64,000 bases of DNA from Bolinopsis microptera (lineage: Eukaryota; Ctenophora; Tentaculata; Lobata; Bolinopsidae): positions 14,732,169 through 14,796,168 of the forward strand of contig NC_087072.1 of assembly GCF_026151205.1 (NCBI RefSeq). Reading direction: 5' to 3'. Shown here one piece after another: positions 1-10,800 of this stretch. Each line of letters begins with the position of its first letter. Positions within the stretch are counted from its first letter, which is position 1. A program made the translations under genes and the position numbers. The notes below the pieces were generated by a model, which made no database searches, was not told where the DNA came from, and was given only the letters and a program-made list of their open reading frames with translations.

Positions 1-125
1 TTGCAAGCATATTATAATTGTAGTTGTTGCTTTCACTTGCAGTTTGGAAAATTTAAATTGGATTTGTGCAAGTTATGTCACTTAAAACCCAAGATTATTT
101 TTTATCGACATTATTTTTTCCAGAA

Positions 126-1160
126 ATGGCGGAAAAAGAACCTGAAGAGTTGAACAGGGACAATCCTAAAACAGAGATGAAAGAGATCGAACAACCTGCT
201 GCTAGCTCATCATTTTGTGCATGTAAATTGGAGGATGGCTGCCCTGAATTTAGTAATGAGCCCTTCAAGACTGAACCTTCTACAGATGAAGATATAAAGG
301 AAGTGGGTAATATGAATTCATGTCGTTTAATCATGAAAACTGAACCTATGGACTGTAAACAATTTCAATGTGATCTTTGTCAAGAGTCAGTAAACCATTC
401 TAGTTCACTCCGTTCTGACGGAGAATGTGTCCTTGATCCTCTGAAGACCAACCATCATATATGTAAACACTCAGCTGGACAAAGTGAACATCCTACCACT
501 CACAAACGAACTCCTAATATAGAAAAACCTTATCCTTGTAGCTTGTGTGACTATAAAACTAACAGATCAGACGATTTAAAGAAACATATGTTAACTCACA
601 CTGGTGAGAAACATTATCCCTGTAGTTTGTGTGACTTTAAAACTAGCAGATCAGGTAATTTGAACAAACATTTGTTGACGCACACTGGAGAGAAACCTTA
701 CAATTGTGATATTTGTAGCTACTCATCTGCAACTAAAAGTAATCTGTTGATTCACAAACGAACTCACACTGGAGAGAAACCTTACCCCTGTAGTTTGTGT
801 GACTATAGGGCTAATCAATCAAGCTCATTGAAGAAACATATGTTGATTCATACTGATGAAAGACCTAACAAGTGTGATCTATATAGCTACTCAGCTAAAT
901 GGAAAAGTTCTCTGGTGAGTCACAAACGAACTCACACTTGCACTGGTGAGAAACCTTACCCCTGCAGTTTGTGTAACTACATGGCCAACAAATCAAGTGA
1001 TTTGAACAGACATATGCTGAGTCTTCTTGTTGCTCCCAAAAATAATCACCCAGATTCGCGACCGTTTGGCTGTGAAATTTACTGTGGCTATAAAGGCAAA
1101 ACCAAAAGTGATTTAAATGAACATATTTGGGAGGTGCATGGTCTAGAAGACCTCAAATGA
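126..1160 (+). CDS. C2H2 zinc-finger protein, tandem copy 1
   Basis: Probable nuclear DNA-binding protein of about 344 aa. I chose the ATG at 126, not the in-frame ATG at 66. All three paralogues begin with the same M-A/V-E-x-x-P-x-E-L context directly after a pyrimidine tract and AG, so 126 lies just inside an exon that follows a 5' non-coding exon. The N-terminal 130 or so residues are acidic and contain repeated F/M-K-T-E-P motifs, which fit the SUMO consensus. Fingers joined by TGEKPY-type linkers follow: four good C2H2 fingers, then one that has lost its second cysteine (CDLY) and one that has lost its last histidine. The C-terminus is an atypical C-x3-C finger ending in EVHG and is shared with copy 3. 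Target DNA is unknown. Confidence 0.85.
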   Translation: MAEKEPEELNRDNPKTEMKEIEQPAASSSFCACKLEDGCPEFSNEPFKTEPSTDEDIKEVGNMNSCRLIMKTEPMDCKQFQCDLCQESVNHSSSLRSDGECVLDPLKTNHHICKHSAGQSEHPTTHKRTPNIEKPYPCSLCDYKTNRSDDLKKHMLTHTGEKHYPCSLCDFKTSRSGNLNKHLLTHTGEKPYNCDICSYSSATKSNLLIHKRTHTGEKPYPCSLCDYRANQSSSLKKHMLIHTDERPNKCDLYSYSAKWKSSLVSHKRTHTCTGEKPYPCSLCNYMANKSSDLNRHMLSLLVAPKNNHPDSRPFGCEIYCGYKGKTKSDLNEHIWEVHGLEDLK

Positions 1161-1775
1161 ATTGTTAGATCCAAAGAATCATATTTTACGTACAACTTTA
1201 TAACTTTACATAATTTAAATTATCAAAAGTACTAGTGCCCGATCATCTATAACGTTAGCTTTAAATGACGAGGTATATTTAATATAGATGAAAATTTATC
1301 TATACTCAGTACACCATTAAATCGGTTGTCACGATCGTACTTGAAGCACATTTTAGCTTTACAATTGAATCGAATGTTTCTTGTTTAATCAATATCTTCA
1401 CAAATTGTCTTGTTCCTTTCCCAGTTGCTGTATTTATTGATCGTTTGCCAGCTCCTATATTTTACTCACCAATGCACTGTGTGTTTACTATTATAAAGCC
1501 TATGATAATTTCAAAACTCCCCATTCTTAGGTGACTAAGTAATATTTGAACGTCCCCTAAATAAATTGCCGGGCTAATAACATGATCAGTTTCTGTCCAA
1601 CACTGTTATTGAGCTTCGACCATGTTGCTCGAGCAATTATATGTTGCTCAGGCAATTATTAGGGGTGGTTGGCATATTGCGTAATTACTTTAGCCAACTT
1701 TCAACCCCCTCCCTCCTTCCGTCATTAGTTTTACTCATAGCTATTATGTTAAAATTACACTTTTTTTCTTCAGAA
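1161..1775. other. spacer between zinc-finger copies 1 and 2
   Basis: No gene is seen. The stretch at about 1320-1500 (CGTACTTGAAG, then TTGTCTTGTTC, then CCCAGTTGCTG) recurs at about 3585-3770 behind copy 2, and its start recurs at about 6335-6380 behind copy 3. The duplicated unit therefore includes the gene plus its 3' flank. An ORF running in from 1641 is probably intronic or 5' untranslated sequence, because the splice-acceptor-like tract ends at 1773. Confidence 0.6.
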
Positions 1776-2837
1776 ATGGCGGAACAAAAACCTAAAGAGT
1801 TGCGCAAGGATAATCATAAAACAGAGATGATAAAGATCGAGCAAGCTGCTGCTAGCTCATCATCTTGTGCATGTAAATGGGAGGATGGCTGCCCTGAATT
1901 TAGTAATGAGCCCTTCAAGACTGAACCAACTACAAAAAATGAAGTTATGAAGGAAATGGGTAATATGAATTATTGTAGGTTAGTCATAAAAAGTGAACCT
2001 GTAGACTGTAAAGAATTTCAATGTGATATTTTTCAAGAGGCAGTCTATCAACCCAACTCATCTCTTTCTAATGTACAATCTGTCCCTGATCCTCTGAAGA
2101 CCAACCCTCATAGCAATGTGGTTATCTCTCATTCTATTGAAAATACTACTCTTTCTGGGTCTGGACTCAGCTTAAAGAAGAATATATCGACTCACACCGG
2201 AGCGAAATCTGACACTGGCAGTTTGCGTGAATATAGGGCTACCCAATCAAGCCAATTGAATAAACATATGTTGACTCATACGGGAGAAAAACTTTACCCC
2301 TGCAGTTTGTGTGACTATAGAACTAGTAAATCAAGCAATTTGAAGGTACACATGTTTGCTCATACTGGAGAAAAACCTTACAAATGTGATATTTGTACTT
2401 ACTCTGCAAGACGAAATGCTCATCTCACTGCTCACAAACGAACTCACACTGGTGAGAAACCTTATCCCTGCAGCTTTTGTGACTACAGGGCTAAAACATC
2501 AGACGTTTTGAAGAGACATATGTTTACTCACACTGGAGAGAAACCTCACAAGTGTGATATTTGTAACTACTCTGCTGCAAGAAAAAGTACTCTGATTAGT
2601 CATAAACGAACTCACACTGGCGAGGAACCTTACCCATGTAATTTGTGTGACTATAGAGCTAGCCAATCAAGCCAATTAAAGAGACATATGTTTACTCATA
2701 CTGGAGAGAAACCTTATAAATGTGATATTTGTAGCTACTCATCTGCACGAAGTGACACTCTTACTTCTCACAAACGAACACATACGAAGAAATATGATAA
2801 CCCTTCAAGTTTATTTTACGACAGGGCTAGCGCATAG
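1776..2837 (+). CDS. C2H2 zinc-finger protein, tandem copy 2
   Basis: Paralogue of copies 1 and 3, about 353 aa from the ATG at 1776, which follows a CTTCAG acceptor-like site. The N-terminal acidic region again carries F-K-T-E-P and I-K-S-E-P motifs (SUMO-type consensus; inferred, not shown). One degenerate finger has lost its cysteines. Six intact C2H2 fingers follow, alternating between a YPC-x2-C-DYRA type and a YKCDIC-x-YSA type with HKRTH ends. The C-terminus differs from copies 1 and 3: the atypical C-x3-C finger is missing and the protein ends shortly after finger six. Function is presumably transcriptional regulation. Confidence 0.85.
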   Translation: MAEQKPKELRKDNHKTEMIKIEQAAASSSSCACKWEDGCPEFSNEPFKTEPTTKNEVMKEMGNMNYCRLVIKSEPVDCKEFQCDIFQEAVYQPNSSLSNVQSVPDPLKTNPHSNVVISHSIENTTLSGSGLSLKKNISTHTGAKSDTGSLREYRATQSSQLNKHMLTHTGEKLYPCSLCDYRTSKSSNLKVHMFAHTGEKPYKCDICTYSARRNAHLTAHKRTHTGEKPYPCSFCDYRAKTSDVLKRHMFTHTGEKPHKCDICNYSAARKSTLISHKRTHTGEEPYPCNLCDYRASQSSQLKRHMFTHTGEKPYKCDICSYSSARSDTLTSHKRTHTKKYDNPSSLFYDRASA

Positions 2838-2939
2838 ACATATTTAAAGTCACATATATGTCAACTTACAGTATAGTAAAATTGAAGGACATTATACATA
2901 TATATATTACTCCACTGTAGGCTTATTTGAAGGCTACAC

Positions 2940-3140
2940 TATTTTTCATAATCGCACCGGATTTTTTTCGGGTTAAATGAAATTTGTGACAGGATAGGGA
3001 GTGTGATTATAAACTAATCGCATTAGTGTTCTTAAAGTCTAAATATCGTGTTCCGTAATTAGCTGCTCATACCTTAACATGAGTCTACATTAGTTGTACG
3101 ACCGTACTAATATTGCTTAATAATGTAGCATCAATAAACG
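2940..3140. repeat. dispersed repeat, also at 56705-56950
   Basis: A segment starting near CATAATCGC, with short direct and inverted ATCGCA/TGCGAT-type motifs and then ATATCGTGTTCCG, matches 56705-56950 in the same order and orientation, with moderate divergence. The GGATGCGTTA end seen at 56935 appears here at about 3480, so this copy is probably interrupted or longer. No coding potential. Two copies 53 kb apart suggest an old non-autonomous element. Confidence 0.55.
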
Positions 3141-3846
3141 ATCACGTGTGAGTTACCTTGGCCTGGGGACTTCTGGCTTTTTCTGTTCATTAATAGAATT
3201 GAAGCTGCGGCGAAATGAATGGCTGAGCGCCGCCCAGTATTCAAACGTGTGAGTCACAAGAACGAATCATCTTGACAGATGCAGGTCACGTGCCAAGTTA
3301 TTCACTATTCTGCGTCCATGTTAGGCTTAGTGTGACCAGCCGCTCATTTTTCTTTTGTTACGGGCCTGATATGGCCGATTTTAATAATTGTTGCTGTGTT
3401 GTGGTGCACTTTACAGTTCCAAGGAAATATGATCGTCCGAAAAACATAACCCGGAAATCTAAATATGATTTTTAATACCGGATGCGTTAAGTTATATACT
3501 TATACTCTTATAGGTTAATCAGTAATCAACAATGAAGCTTCAATTTCGGTTTATCTGACGACCACGGAATTCTGATGTCAAGATCGTACTTGAAGTACAT
3601 ATAGCTTCATACTTAAATTGAAAGTCATGTTGCTTTTGTTTTATCAATGTGTCGACAAATTGTCTTGTTCTTTTCCCAGTTGCTGTGTTTAATTTTATAG
3701 ATCGTTCGCGTTTTCTAGCTCCTCTGTTTTTCTATCCAATTTACAGTGTGTTTAATGTAACAGTAAATACCTTATCGGACTTTATTTGAACGGACATTAA
3801 TTGGACGCTGGAAACCCTGGGGTTCATTTTAATGTCCGTGAAGTGG

Positions 3847-4212
3847 CGCTCCTACTAAATCGCTCGCCCAAATTTTAAGAAAATTCTTGTGAAAAGGCCC
3901 TTTGGGCATGAAAGTGATCGGAATCGGTGTATTTTTGGACGCTGAATCCGAATCACCCCCCATGACGTAGGGTTAAAATGCTTCCCTGGAGAGTTTTGGG
4001 CGAAAAACCGATTTGGTCACGTGACAGGCTAGTAAAATACGAATTCGATTGTTTAGAGCTCGTGTTAGGGTTAGGGTTGTGGTAAGGGTTATGGTTAGCT
4101 TCGGGGTTATGGTTAGGGTTGGGATAAGGGTTTATGTAAAACCGTTTTGTACGGCTGCAAAACCATAAAAACCAAAGTCACGTGAAATTTTCGGCGAGCG
4201 AATTAGTAAGAG
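3847..4212. mobile_element. MITE with inverted termini and a duplicated target site
   Basis: The ends are imperfect inverted repeats of about 22 bp: GCTCCTACTAAATCGCTCGCC at the left pairs with the complement of GGCGAGCGAATTAGTAAGAGC at the right, with two mismatches. CGTGAAGTGG occurs directly outside both ends (3837-3846 and 4214-4223), a target-site duplication of about 9-10 bp. That length fits Mutator-like elements; the family assignment is inference. No ORF. The core holds a degenerate TTAGGG-like run at about 4065-4130. A partial copy in inverted orientation lies at about 46949-47072. Confidence 0.75.
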
Positions 4213-4425
4213 CCGTGAAGTGGACTACAAATTTTTGATATAATAAATTTTACTATTTTACTATTATATTTTTCATCTAACTGTCTCTTGGAAAACTTAA
4301 GATTTATAATTCTTACTTACAGATGTTAAAGTTAAATGTTGCTTTCACTTGCCGTTCAGACAAATTCGAATCGGTTTTGTGCAAGTTATGTCACTTATTA
4401 TTTAATCAATATTATGTTATCAGAA

Positions 4426-5943
4426 ATGGTGGAACAAGAACCTAAAGAGTTGTGCAAGGATAATCATAAAACAGAGATGATAAAGATCGAGCAACCTGCT
4501 ACTAGTTTATCATCTTGTGCATGTAAATTGGAGAATGGCTGCACTGAATTAAGTAATGTTCCCTTCAAGACCGAACTTACTACAAATGAAGATTTGAAGG
4601 AAATGGGTTATATGAATTCCTGTAGGTCAGTGATAAAAACCGAACCTGTAGACTGTAAGGAATTTCAATGTGATCTTTGTCAAGAGGCAGTCGATCAACC
4701 TAACTCATCTCTTTCTAATGTACAATCTGTCCCTGATCCTCTGACGACCAACCCTCATAGCAATGTGGTTATCTCTCATTCTATTGGAAATACCAATCCT
4801 TCTGGGTCTGGCCTCAACTTAAAGAAGCGTATGTCAGCTCACACCGGAGAGAAATCTGACACTGGCAGTTTGCGTGAATATAGGGCTAATAAATCAAGCC
4901 AATTAAAGAAACATACGTTGACTCATACTGGAGAGAAACCTCATAAATGTGATATTTGTAGTTTTTCTGCTGCAAGTAAAAGGTATCTGGTGATTCACAA
5001 ACGAACTCACACTGGAGAAAAACCGTACCCATGTAGTTTGTGTGACTATAGGGCTAATCAATCAAGACAATTGAAGAGACATATGTTTGTTCATACTGGT
5101 GAGAAACCTTACCCATGTAGTTTGTGTGACTATAGAGCTACTCAATCAAGCTTATTGAAGAGACATATGTTGACGCACACTGAAGAGAAACCTTATCCAT
5201 GTAGTTTGTGTGACTATAGAGGTAGCCAATCAAGCGATTTGAAGGTACATATGTTCACTCACACTGGAGAGAAACCTTACCCATGTAGTTTGTGTGACTA
5301 TAGAGCTACTCAATCAAGCTTATTGAAGAGACATATTTTGACGCACACTGGAGAAAAACCTTATCCATGTCGTTTGTGTGACTATAGGGCTAATCAATCA
5401 AGCATATTGAAGGTACATATGTTGACTCACACTGGTGAAAAACCTCACAAGTGTGATATTTGTAACTATGGTGCTGTAAGTAAAAGAGATCTTAATAATC
5501 ATAAACGATCACACTTTAGCTCTAGAAAGACACCTCACAAGTGTGATATTTGTAACTACTCTGCTGCAAGTAAAATTGCTCTTTATAATCACAAACGATC
5601 CCACTCTAGCTCTGGAGAAAAACCTCACAAGTGTGATATCTGTAGCTATCCAGCTGCAACTAAAAGTATCCTGGTGACTCACAAACGAAAACACACTGGA
5701 GAGAAACTTTACCAATGCAGTAAATCCACCAGTTTAAAGACAAATATCTCGACTCATAGTCAAACTGAATTACATTTTAAATGTGAATTATGCGAATTTT
5801 CAGCTGTAACGAAAAGTCTTCTTGTTGCTCACAAAAAAACTCACCCAGATTTGCAACCGTTTGGCTGTGAAATTTACTGTGGCTATAAAGGCAAAACGAA
5901 AAGTGATTTAATTGAACATATTTTGGAGGTGCATGGTCAATGA
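4426..5943 (+). CDS. C2H2 zinc-finger protein, tandem copy 3
   Basis: Largest of the three paralogues, about 505 aa from the ATG at 4426 after a TATCAG acceptor-like site. The N-terminus again has K-x-E SUMO-type motifs (F-K-T-E, I-K-T-E-P). A degenerate finger is followed by about ten C2H2 fingers. A block of five YPC-type fingers with nearly identical N/TQSS-x-L helices looks recently duplicated. It is followed by three HKCDIC-type fingers, a broken finger (about 5700-5760), one further CELC finger and the atypical C-x3-C terminal finger shared with copy 1. The 5' flank from about 4336 matches the 5' flank of copy 1. Probable sequence-specific DNA-binding regulator; target unknown. Confidence 0.88.
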   Translation: MVEQEPKELCKDNHKTEMIKIEQPATSLSSCACKLENGCTELSNVPFKTELTTNEDLKEMGYMNSCRSVIKTEPVDCKEFQCDLCQEAVDQPNSSLSNVQSVPDPLTTNPHSNVVISHSIGNTNPSGSGLNLKKRMSAHTGEKSDTGSLREYRANKSSQLKKHTLTHTGEKPHKCDICSFSAASKRYLVIHKRTHTGEKPYPCSLCDYRANQSRQLKRHMFVHTGEKPYPCSLCDYRATQSSLLKRHMLTHTEEKPYPCSLCDYRGSQSSDLKVHMFTHTGEKPYPCSLCDYRATQSSLLKRHILTHTGEKPYPCRLCDYRANQSSILKVHMLTHTGEKPHKCDICNYGAVSKRDLNNHKRSHFSSRKTPHKCDICNYSAASKIALYNHKRSHSSSGEKPHKCDICSYPAATKSILVTHKRKHTGEKLYQCSKSTSLKTNISTHSQTELHFKCELCEFSAVTKSLLVAHKKTHPDLQPFGCEIYCGYKGKTKSDLIEHILEVHGQ

Positions 5944-6406
5944 ATTGTTATCTAAAAATTATATTTTACATACAACATCCCCAATTTTATCATTAATGAC
6001 TTGACATTATTTGTTATTTAAATTATAAAAATTACTGCTGACTGCTCGATCATCTGACGTAAATGAATTAACTTTCTTTGAACAGATATTAAAATGAACG
6101 CACGGGTTCTTCACATATGACATAGGTCATAGCCATGTGTCTACGCGTACTGCGTGACGCGCTTGTTTAACAAGTAGAATAGACCTGTTCCGCCTACTAT
6201 ACGGCGGTTGCGCGCTACTTCAAGCGGCAGGACTCTGGTTAGAGCAACACGGGTCGGCTTTAGCATTCAATTAATGTAGCTGAAAGAAAGGTAGTCAGTA
6301 TCTGTACCCTGTACTGTGTACAGTATTACATCGGATTGCATGATCGTACTTGAAGTAAATTTAAGCTTTATAATGAAAATTAAATTGTAGTTTGACTCAT
6401 GATAAT

Positions 6407-6480
6407 ATGTATCACGTGGTGACCCCCACTGTCGCTTCACTATAGTGCGCGGCGGGTCATACAACGTATGACAAGATAAT
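6407..6480. repeat. palindromic repeat, uninterrupted copy of 7537-7720
   Basis: Contains GTATCACG, GACCCCCAC, TTCACTATA and GCGGCGGGTCATACAA in the same order as 7537-7720. There the same sequence is split by about 110 bp of extra DNA. It ends in a small palindrome (GTCATAC-n3-GTATGAC). No gene. The two copies look like members of a GC-rich short element family. Confidence 0.55.
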
Positions 6481-6512
6481 GTCTCCAAAAATTGTTTTGT
6501 CGCTTGTTCATT

Positions 6513-6640
6513 GCTTGACGGATGTTACTCGTCTAAATTTCTTCGAAGTAGCGCGCGCCGCTTTCTTCTCGAAATGTTATGGCCCGACGGCAAGTGCTAC
6601 GAAGTAGCGCGCGCCGGGCCAGATCATTAACAATGGTCAA
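6513..6640. repeat. direct repeat, second copy at 7199-7312
   Basis: Starts GACGGATGTTACTCGTC and ends near CCAGATCATTAA. Nearly the same sequence, shortened in the middle, is at 7199-7312. The two copies bracket the inverted-repeat element at 6688-7054. Both contain GAAGTAGCGCGCGCC-type palindromic GC stretches. No ORF with support. Confidence 0.6.
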
Positions 6641-6717
6641 GTTCATTGCATGTTTGTTGTTCTTTTTTCAGCTCAATTATTAGTTGTAATTGGCGTGCCC
6701 ACAGGGGGGCTGAAACC

Positions 6718-6930
6718 AGGTTTTTGATCAAACGCTGCCATGTGTAGTCAAACGTCGCCAAAAGTTGCTCTCGTCCAATAAAATTGCTGCATTTTGCAAG
6801 CCAGTATGCATAATTGAATTACATATATTCATATATGCGGAGCTTTGCTTACATAATGCAGCGATTTCATTGGACGAGAGCAACTTTTGGCGACGTTTGA
6901 CTACACATGGCAGCGTTTGATCAAAAACCT
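6718..6930. mobile_element. short palindromic MITE with about 60-bp perfect termini
   Basis: AGGTTTTTGATCAAACGCTG at 6718 is the exact complement of the sequence ending at 6930. The inverted match continues for about 60 bp with no mismatch that I can see, leaving an AT-rich loop. Outside it, ATTGGCGT...TTGAAACCAGG-type sequence at about 6688-6720 matches in inverse orientation at about 7016-7054. The perfect palindrome is thus nested in, or forms one arm system of, a larger inverted-repeat element (about 6688-7054). No ORF. Confidence 0.7.
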
Positions 6931-7198
6931 TACTGGGCCGCGCTCAGCCTGTCATTCCGCCTAATCTCTATTTACCAACATTAAAGCCTGGGGTCCTCAG
7001 GTAACGAAAACCTGGTTTCAACTCCCCTTGTGTGCCGGGTAACGCCAATGCCAAACGCGCGGCGATATTGCCAAGCTTCTGTTTTATGAGAGAAGCGAGC
7101 AATAAACAAGCACATGTACATATTAAGCTAGGTAAACATTTCCCTTTTGAGCCAGGGGACACTTATATTTTTAACGATACGAACGTATTATATATAGC

Positions 7199-7860
7199 TT
7201 GACGGATGTTACTCGTCTAAATTTCTTCGAAGTAGCGCGCGCCGCTTTCTTCTTGAAAGTGGCTAGTGCTACGAAGTACTGCGCGCCGGGCCAGATCATT
7301 AAAAATGGTCAAATGTATAGCACGACGTGCACTAAAGTATCTCGGCTCGGCTATAAAGTATAAAATTACCTCATTACCTGGGAATCTCAGCATTTAAATC
7401 CATACTAGTACACATATTTTCATGATGATATATGGCCAAACGATAAATCGAGCGCCGCCCAGTAAGTATAACTTTAAACCAATTTACGGGTTAAACAAAA
7501 TAAAATGCGCATGCGCACTACACGGACGCACTTGTATCACGTTGCGACCCCCACAGTCGTTTCACTATATCGTCTTAACGGGTGGTACCTGTAAAATATC
7601 TGTCTCATATATTGGACGAGTCCAACTCGGCGCGCGTCCTGGTAGGTTATAAACCTACAATATATCGTCCTGACGATACAAGGGGAGCCGCGCGGCGGGT
7701 CATACAATGTTGTATGACAAGGACGCAAAGTGTCAAGTTTTGATTGACGCGCGATGTCAACCCTTCCAGATCGTTGTTTGCGAATAAACAGAGCAACGAC
7801 CTTGTAAGAATGATAGTTTCTGCGGCGCGTCGAAGTGGCAAAGTCCTCCAATGTCAAGTT
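7199..7860. repeat. repeat-rich spacer before the LINE
   Basis: Holds the second copy of the 6513-6640 repeat (7199-7312). It also holds the split copy of the 6407-6480 repeat (7537-7720), which contains the palindromes GTCATACAA-TG-TTGTATGAC and TAGGTTATAAACCTA. Short ORFs on both strands have no recognisable family and overlap palindromes, so I do not call genes here. Confidence 0.5.
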
Positions 7861-7869
7861 AAAAGTTAA

Positions 7870-10800
7870 TTGACGATAATAATTTTTTTAGCTCGTAGTT
7901 CTGCTTCATAAAATTAAATCGATATGTTTGCTCTTGGGAATGAAATCAAAGGTATTTAAAATTTTAAAAAACTTTTTTAAGAAAGATCTGATTTCTAAAA
8001 GTATGATATGTTACAAATAATTGCTTTTTGGAATGTTTCTGATGAAGTTTCAGTAAGAACAAAGAATTTAGGGAGTCAGTTATAAAGCAATGAAAGGCAT
8101 TAGTTTAGTTAGAAAGGCATATGTCAGTAATAAAAACATGACGATAGTCAGCCCATGAATATTTTTTACACTAATGCTAATGGACTATTTAATAAAATTG
8201 ATGAACTAAAATGTATTCTATCAGTTTATAAATCCATTCATGTAATCTGCATTACAGAAACTCATTTTAATAGTGATATTTTAGATGCTGAAATTTTTAT
8301 TGAAGGTTTTAGTATGTTTCGAAAGGACAGAGATTTTAAAATCGATAACTCCACTAGCAACATAAGTGGAGGTGGAGGTTCTATTATTTATATTAAAAAC
8401 AGTTGTAATGCTTCATTAGTGAGCTCATTTTTAAAAGCACCAGATTCTTTAGCTATCAATGTCAATACCTCTGGTGGATTGATTAGTATTTGTTGTATTT
8501 ATAGGTCTACTTCTTTAACTTTAAATCTTTAAATTTAGAACAGAACAATATGTTATTATCTTGCATCAAGAGCATATCTAGTGAAAAGAATGTTTTTGAA
8601 ACTATTATCATAGGAGATTTTAACCTACCTAATGTATCTTGGGAAACTGGTAGTGTAAATAGTAGTATTTCTAGTAAGAATCAGGTTTTAATGATTCAAC
8701 AAAAGTATATTGATTTATTAAATGACAGTGGTTTGATGTGGTACTTTACTAACGAAACAACCAGAAGACGGCTTGTGAAAGATACTCTCCAGGAGAGTCT
8801 TCTTGATCAGGTTTTGTATACAAATGATGCTCTTGTCAACGGTTGTTAGATCGTTTCTCCGCTTGGCAAGAGTGATCATGTTGGGATACTTGTCGAACTG
8901 GTCGTTTCGCCCAACACTAACAAAAGTCCCAAACAAAAGATTTTGAAGCCTATTTGGGGTAAGATTTCCTCAGAGGAGTTATTTAACTTTAGTATGAATA
9001 ATATTGACTGGGATTATAGTTGTACAAATAATGTCCAAGATATGTGGGTTGAACTACATGGTAAATTGGAGTCTGTTGCTGCAGCTGTCCCAGCTGCTTC
9101 GGTTTATCTCGACAACAGACCTGCCAAGTTGCCATGGAGTACAACTTCACTTAAAAGAATGAGGAAGAACAAGGACAAAGCATGGGCTGAATTTGATATT
9201 AATCCTTCGAATATTAACTTGAGCTGTGCAAATAGCAAGCAGCATATTTTTGAGGTGGCAGAAATTAAAGCTAAAGTAAATTATGAAAAGAAGATTACAT
9301 CTAATCTAAAACAGAATTGTAAATCTTTTTACTCGTATTTGCGTAATAAACGACAAGTGAAATCAAGTGTTGTTTCTTTAGATAGAGGAGATGGTACACG
9401 CACAGATAGTTCATCTGAGTCAGCTGAGGTACTTGCTAGTGCCTTTAGTTCTGTGTTTGTGCGTGAACCACCTGGCCCTCTCCCTAAAAATGAGAGTTTA
9501 AGTTATAACAAAGAGGTTATTGATGATATGGAAATTAGCAGTTCTGATATCAAGAAGCAGCTTTTAAAGCTTAATGTTTTTAAGAGTTCTGGTCCGGATG
9601 GCGTTCATCCAAAGTTGTTGAAATCCTTAGCATACGATGAAATGTTTGTTGAAGCTGTTACTTAATTATTTGTTAAATGTTCAGAAACAGGAGTCCTGCC
9701 TGACATTTGGAAGACAGCATCTGTTGTAGCATTGTTAAAAAAGGGTGTTAAATCTGATCCCTTAAATTATAGACCTGTCTCATTAACTTGTATTTTGTGC
9801 AAAGTGTATGAAAAGTTAGTGAGGGCACATTTATTAACATTTTTAGAAGAACGAATTTCAAAGCATCAGCATGGATTTGTGAAGGGTAAATCTTGTCTAT
9901 CTAATCTTTTAGAGACATTTGATAATATTCTCGATATTTTAGACGAAGGTGCTCCTGTCGATCTTTTGTATTTTGATTTTAGTAAGGCTTTTGACACAGT
10001 CCCCCACTTTAGACTTCTATCTAAATTGGAGGGGTTTGGGGTCAAGGGAAAAGTTCTAGATGTTATAAAAGACTTTCTGACAGACAGAACCATGAGGGTT
10101 TGTGTAGAAGGACAATGGTCTGAGGTGAAACACGTGTTATCTGGTGTTCCCCAGGGGTCAGTATTGGGTCCTTTGCTATTTATTCTTTATATAAACGATT
10201 TACCTGACAATGTTAAAAATAAGATTAAATTATTTGCAGATGATCTCAAGTTAGTTTGTAATGCAGCTAACCATAGAAGTGTATCTGATGATATTTTAGA
10301 ACTCGAAATTTGGGAGAGTTTTTGGCACTTAAACTTCAATCCTGCCAAGTGTAAAGTAGTTCATATTAATCTGAATAATAATCCTAACTCGAATTATAAT
10401 GTAAATGGAGTGGAACTAGAAGTATCTGCACAGGAAAAAGATTTGGGGGTTATTACCCATAGCTCCTTGCTTTGGAATGAACAGATAAAAGCATGTATTT
10501 CTAAAGCAAATCGTATGATCTGCTGGATTGTAAGGAACTTAGTTATTAGAGAAAAGGTTGTAATGATATCTATTTATAAAGCTTTGATAAGACCTCATCT
10601 TGAGTATTGTGTCCAATTGTGGAATCCAGTTGCGGCTCATGGAAGTTGGGGGACTGTTTTGGAGCTGGAGAGCGTCCAGAGGCGGTTTACCCGTCTTATT
10701 GATGAGGTGGGTACTCTTCCATACAGCCGTAGACTGGATATACTCAATTTGACAACGCTGGCAGAGCGGCGAATACGTGGGGACCTTATTGAAGCTTTTA

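Noticed and set aside
4065-4130. TTAGGG-like run as a chromosome end
   Set aside because: It is short, degenerate and inside a MITE with genes on both sides. It is interstitial.
8847-9665. In-frame TAG and TAA in the LINE as a sign of a variant genetic code
   Set aside because: LSM1, NOP14, EXOC1 and the GPCR end normally at TAA, TAG or TGA at the expected protein ends, and the LINE also has a frameshift. It is simply dead.
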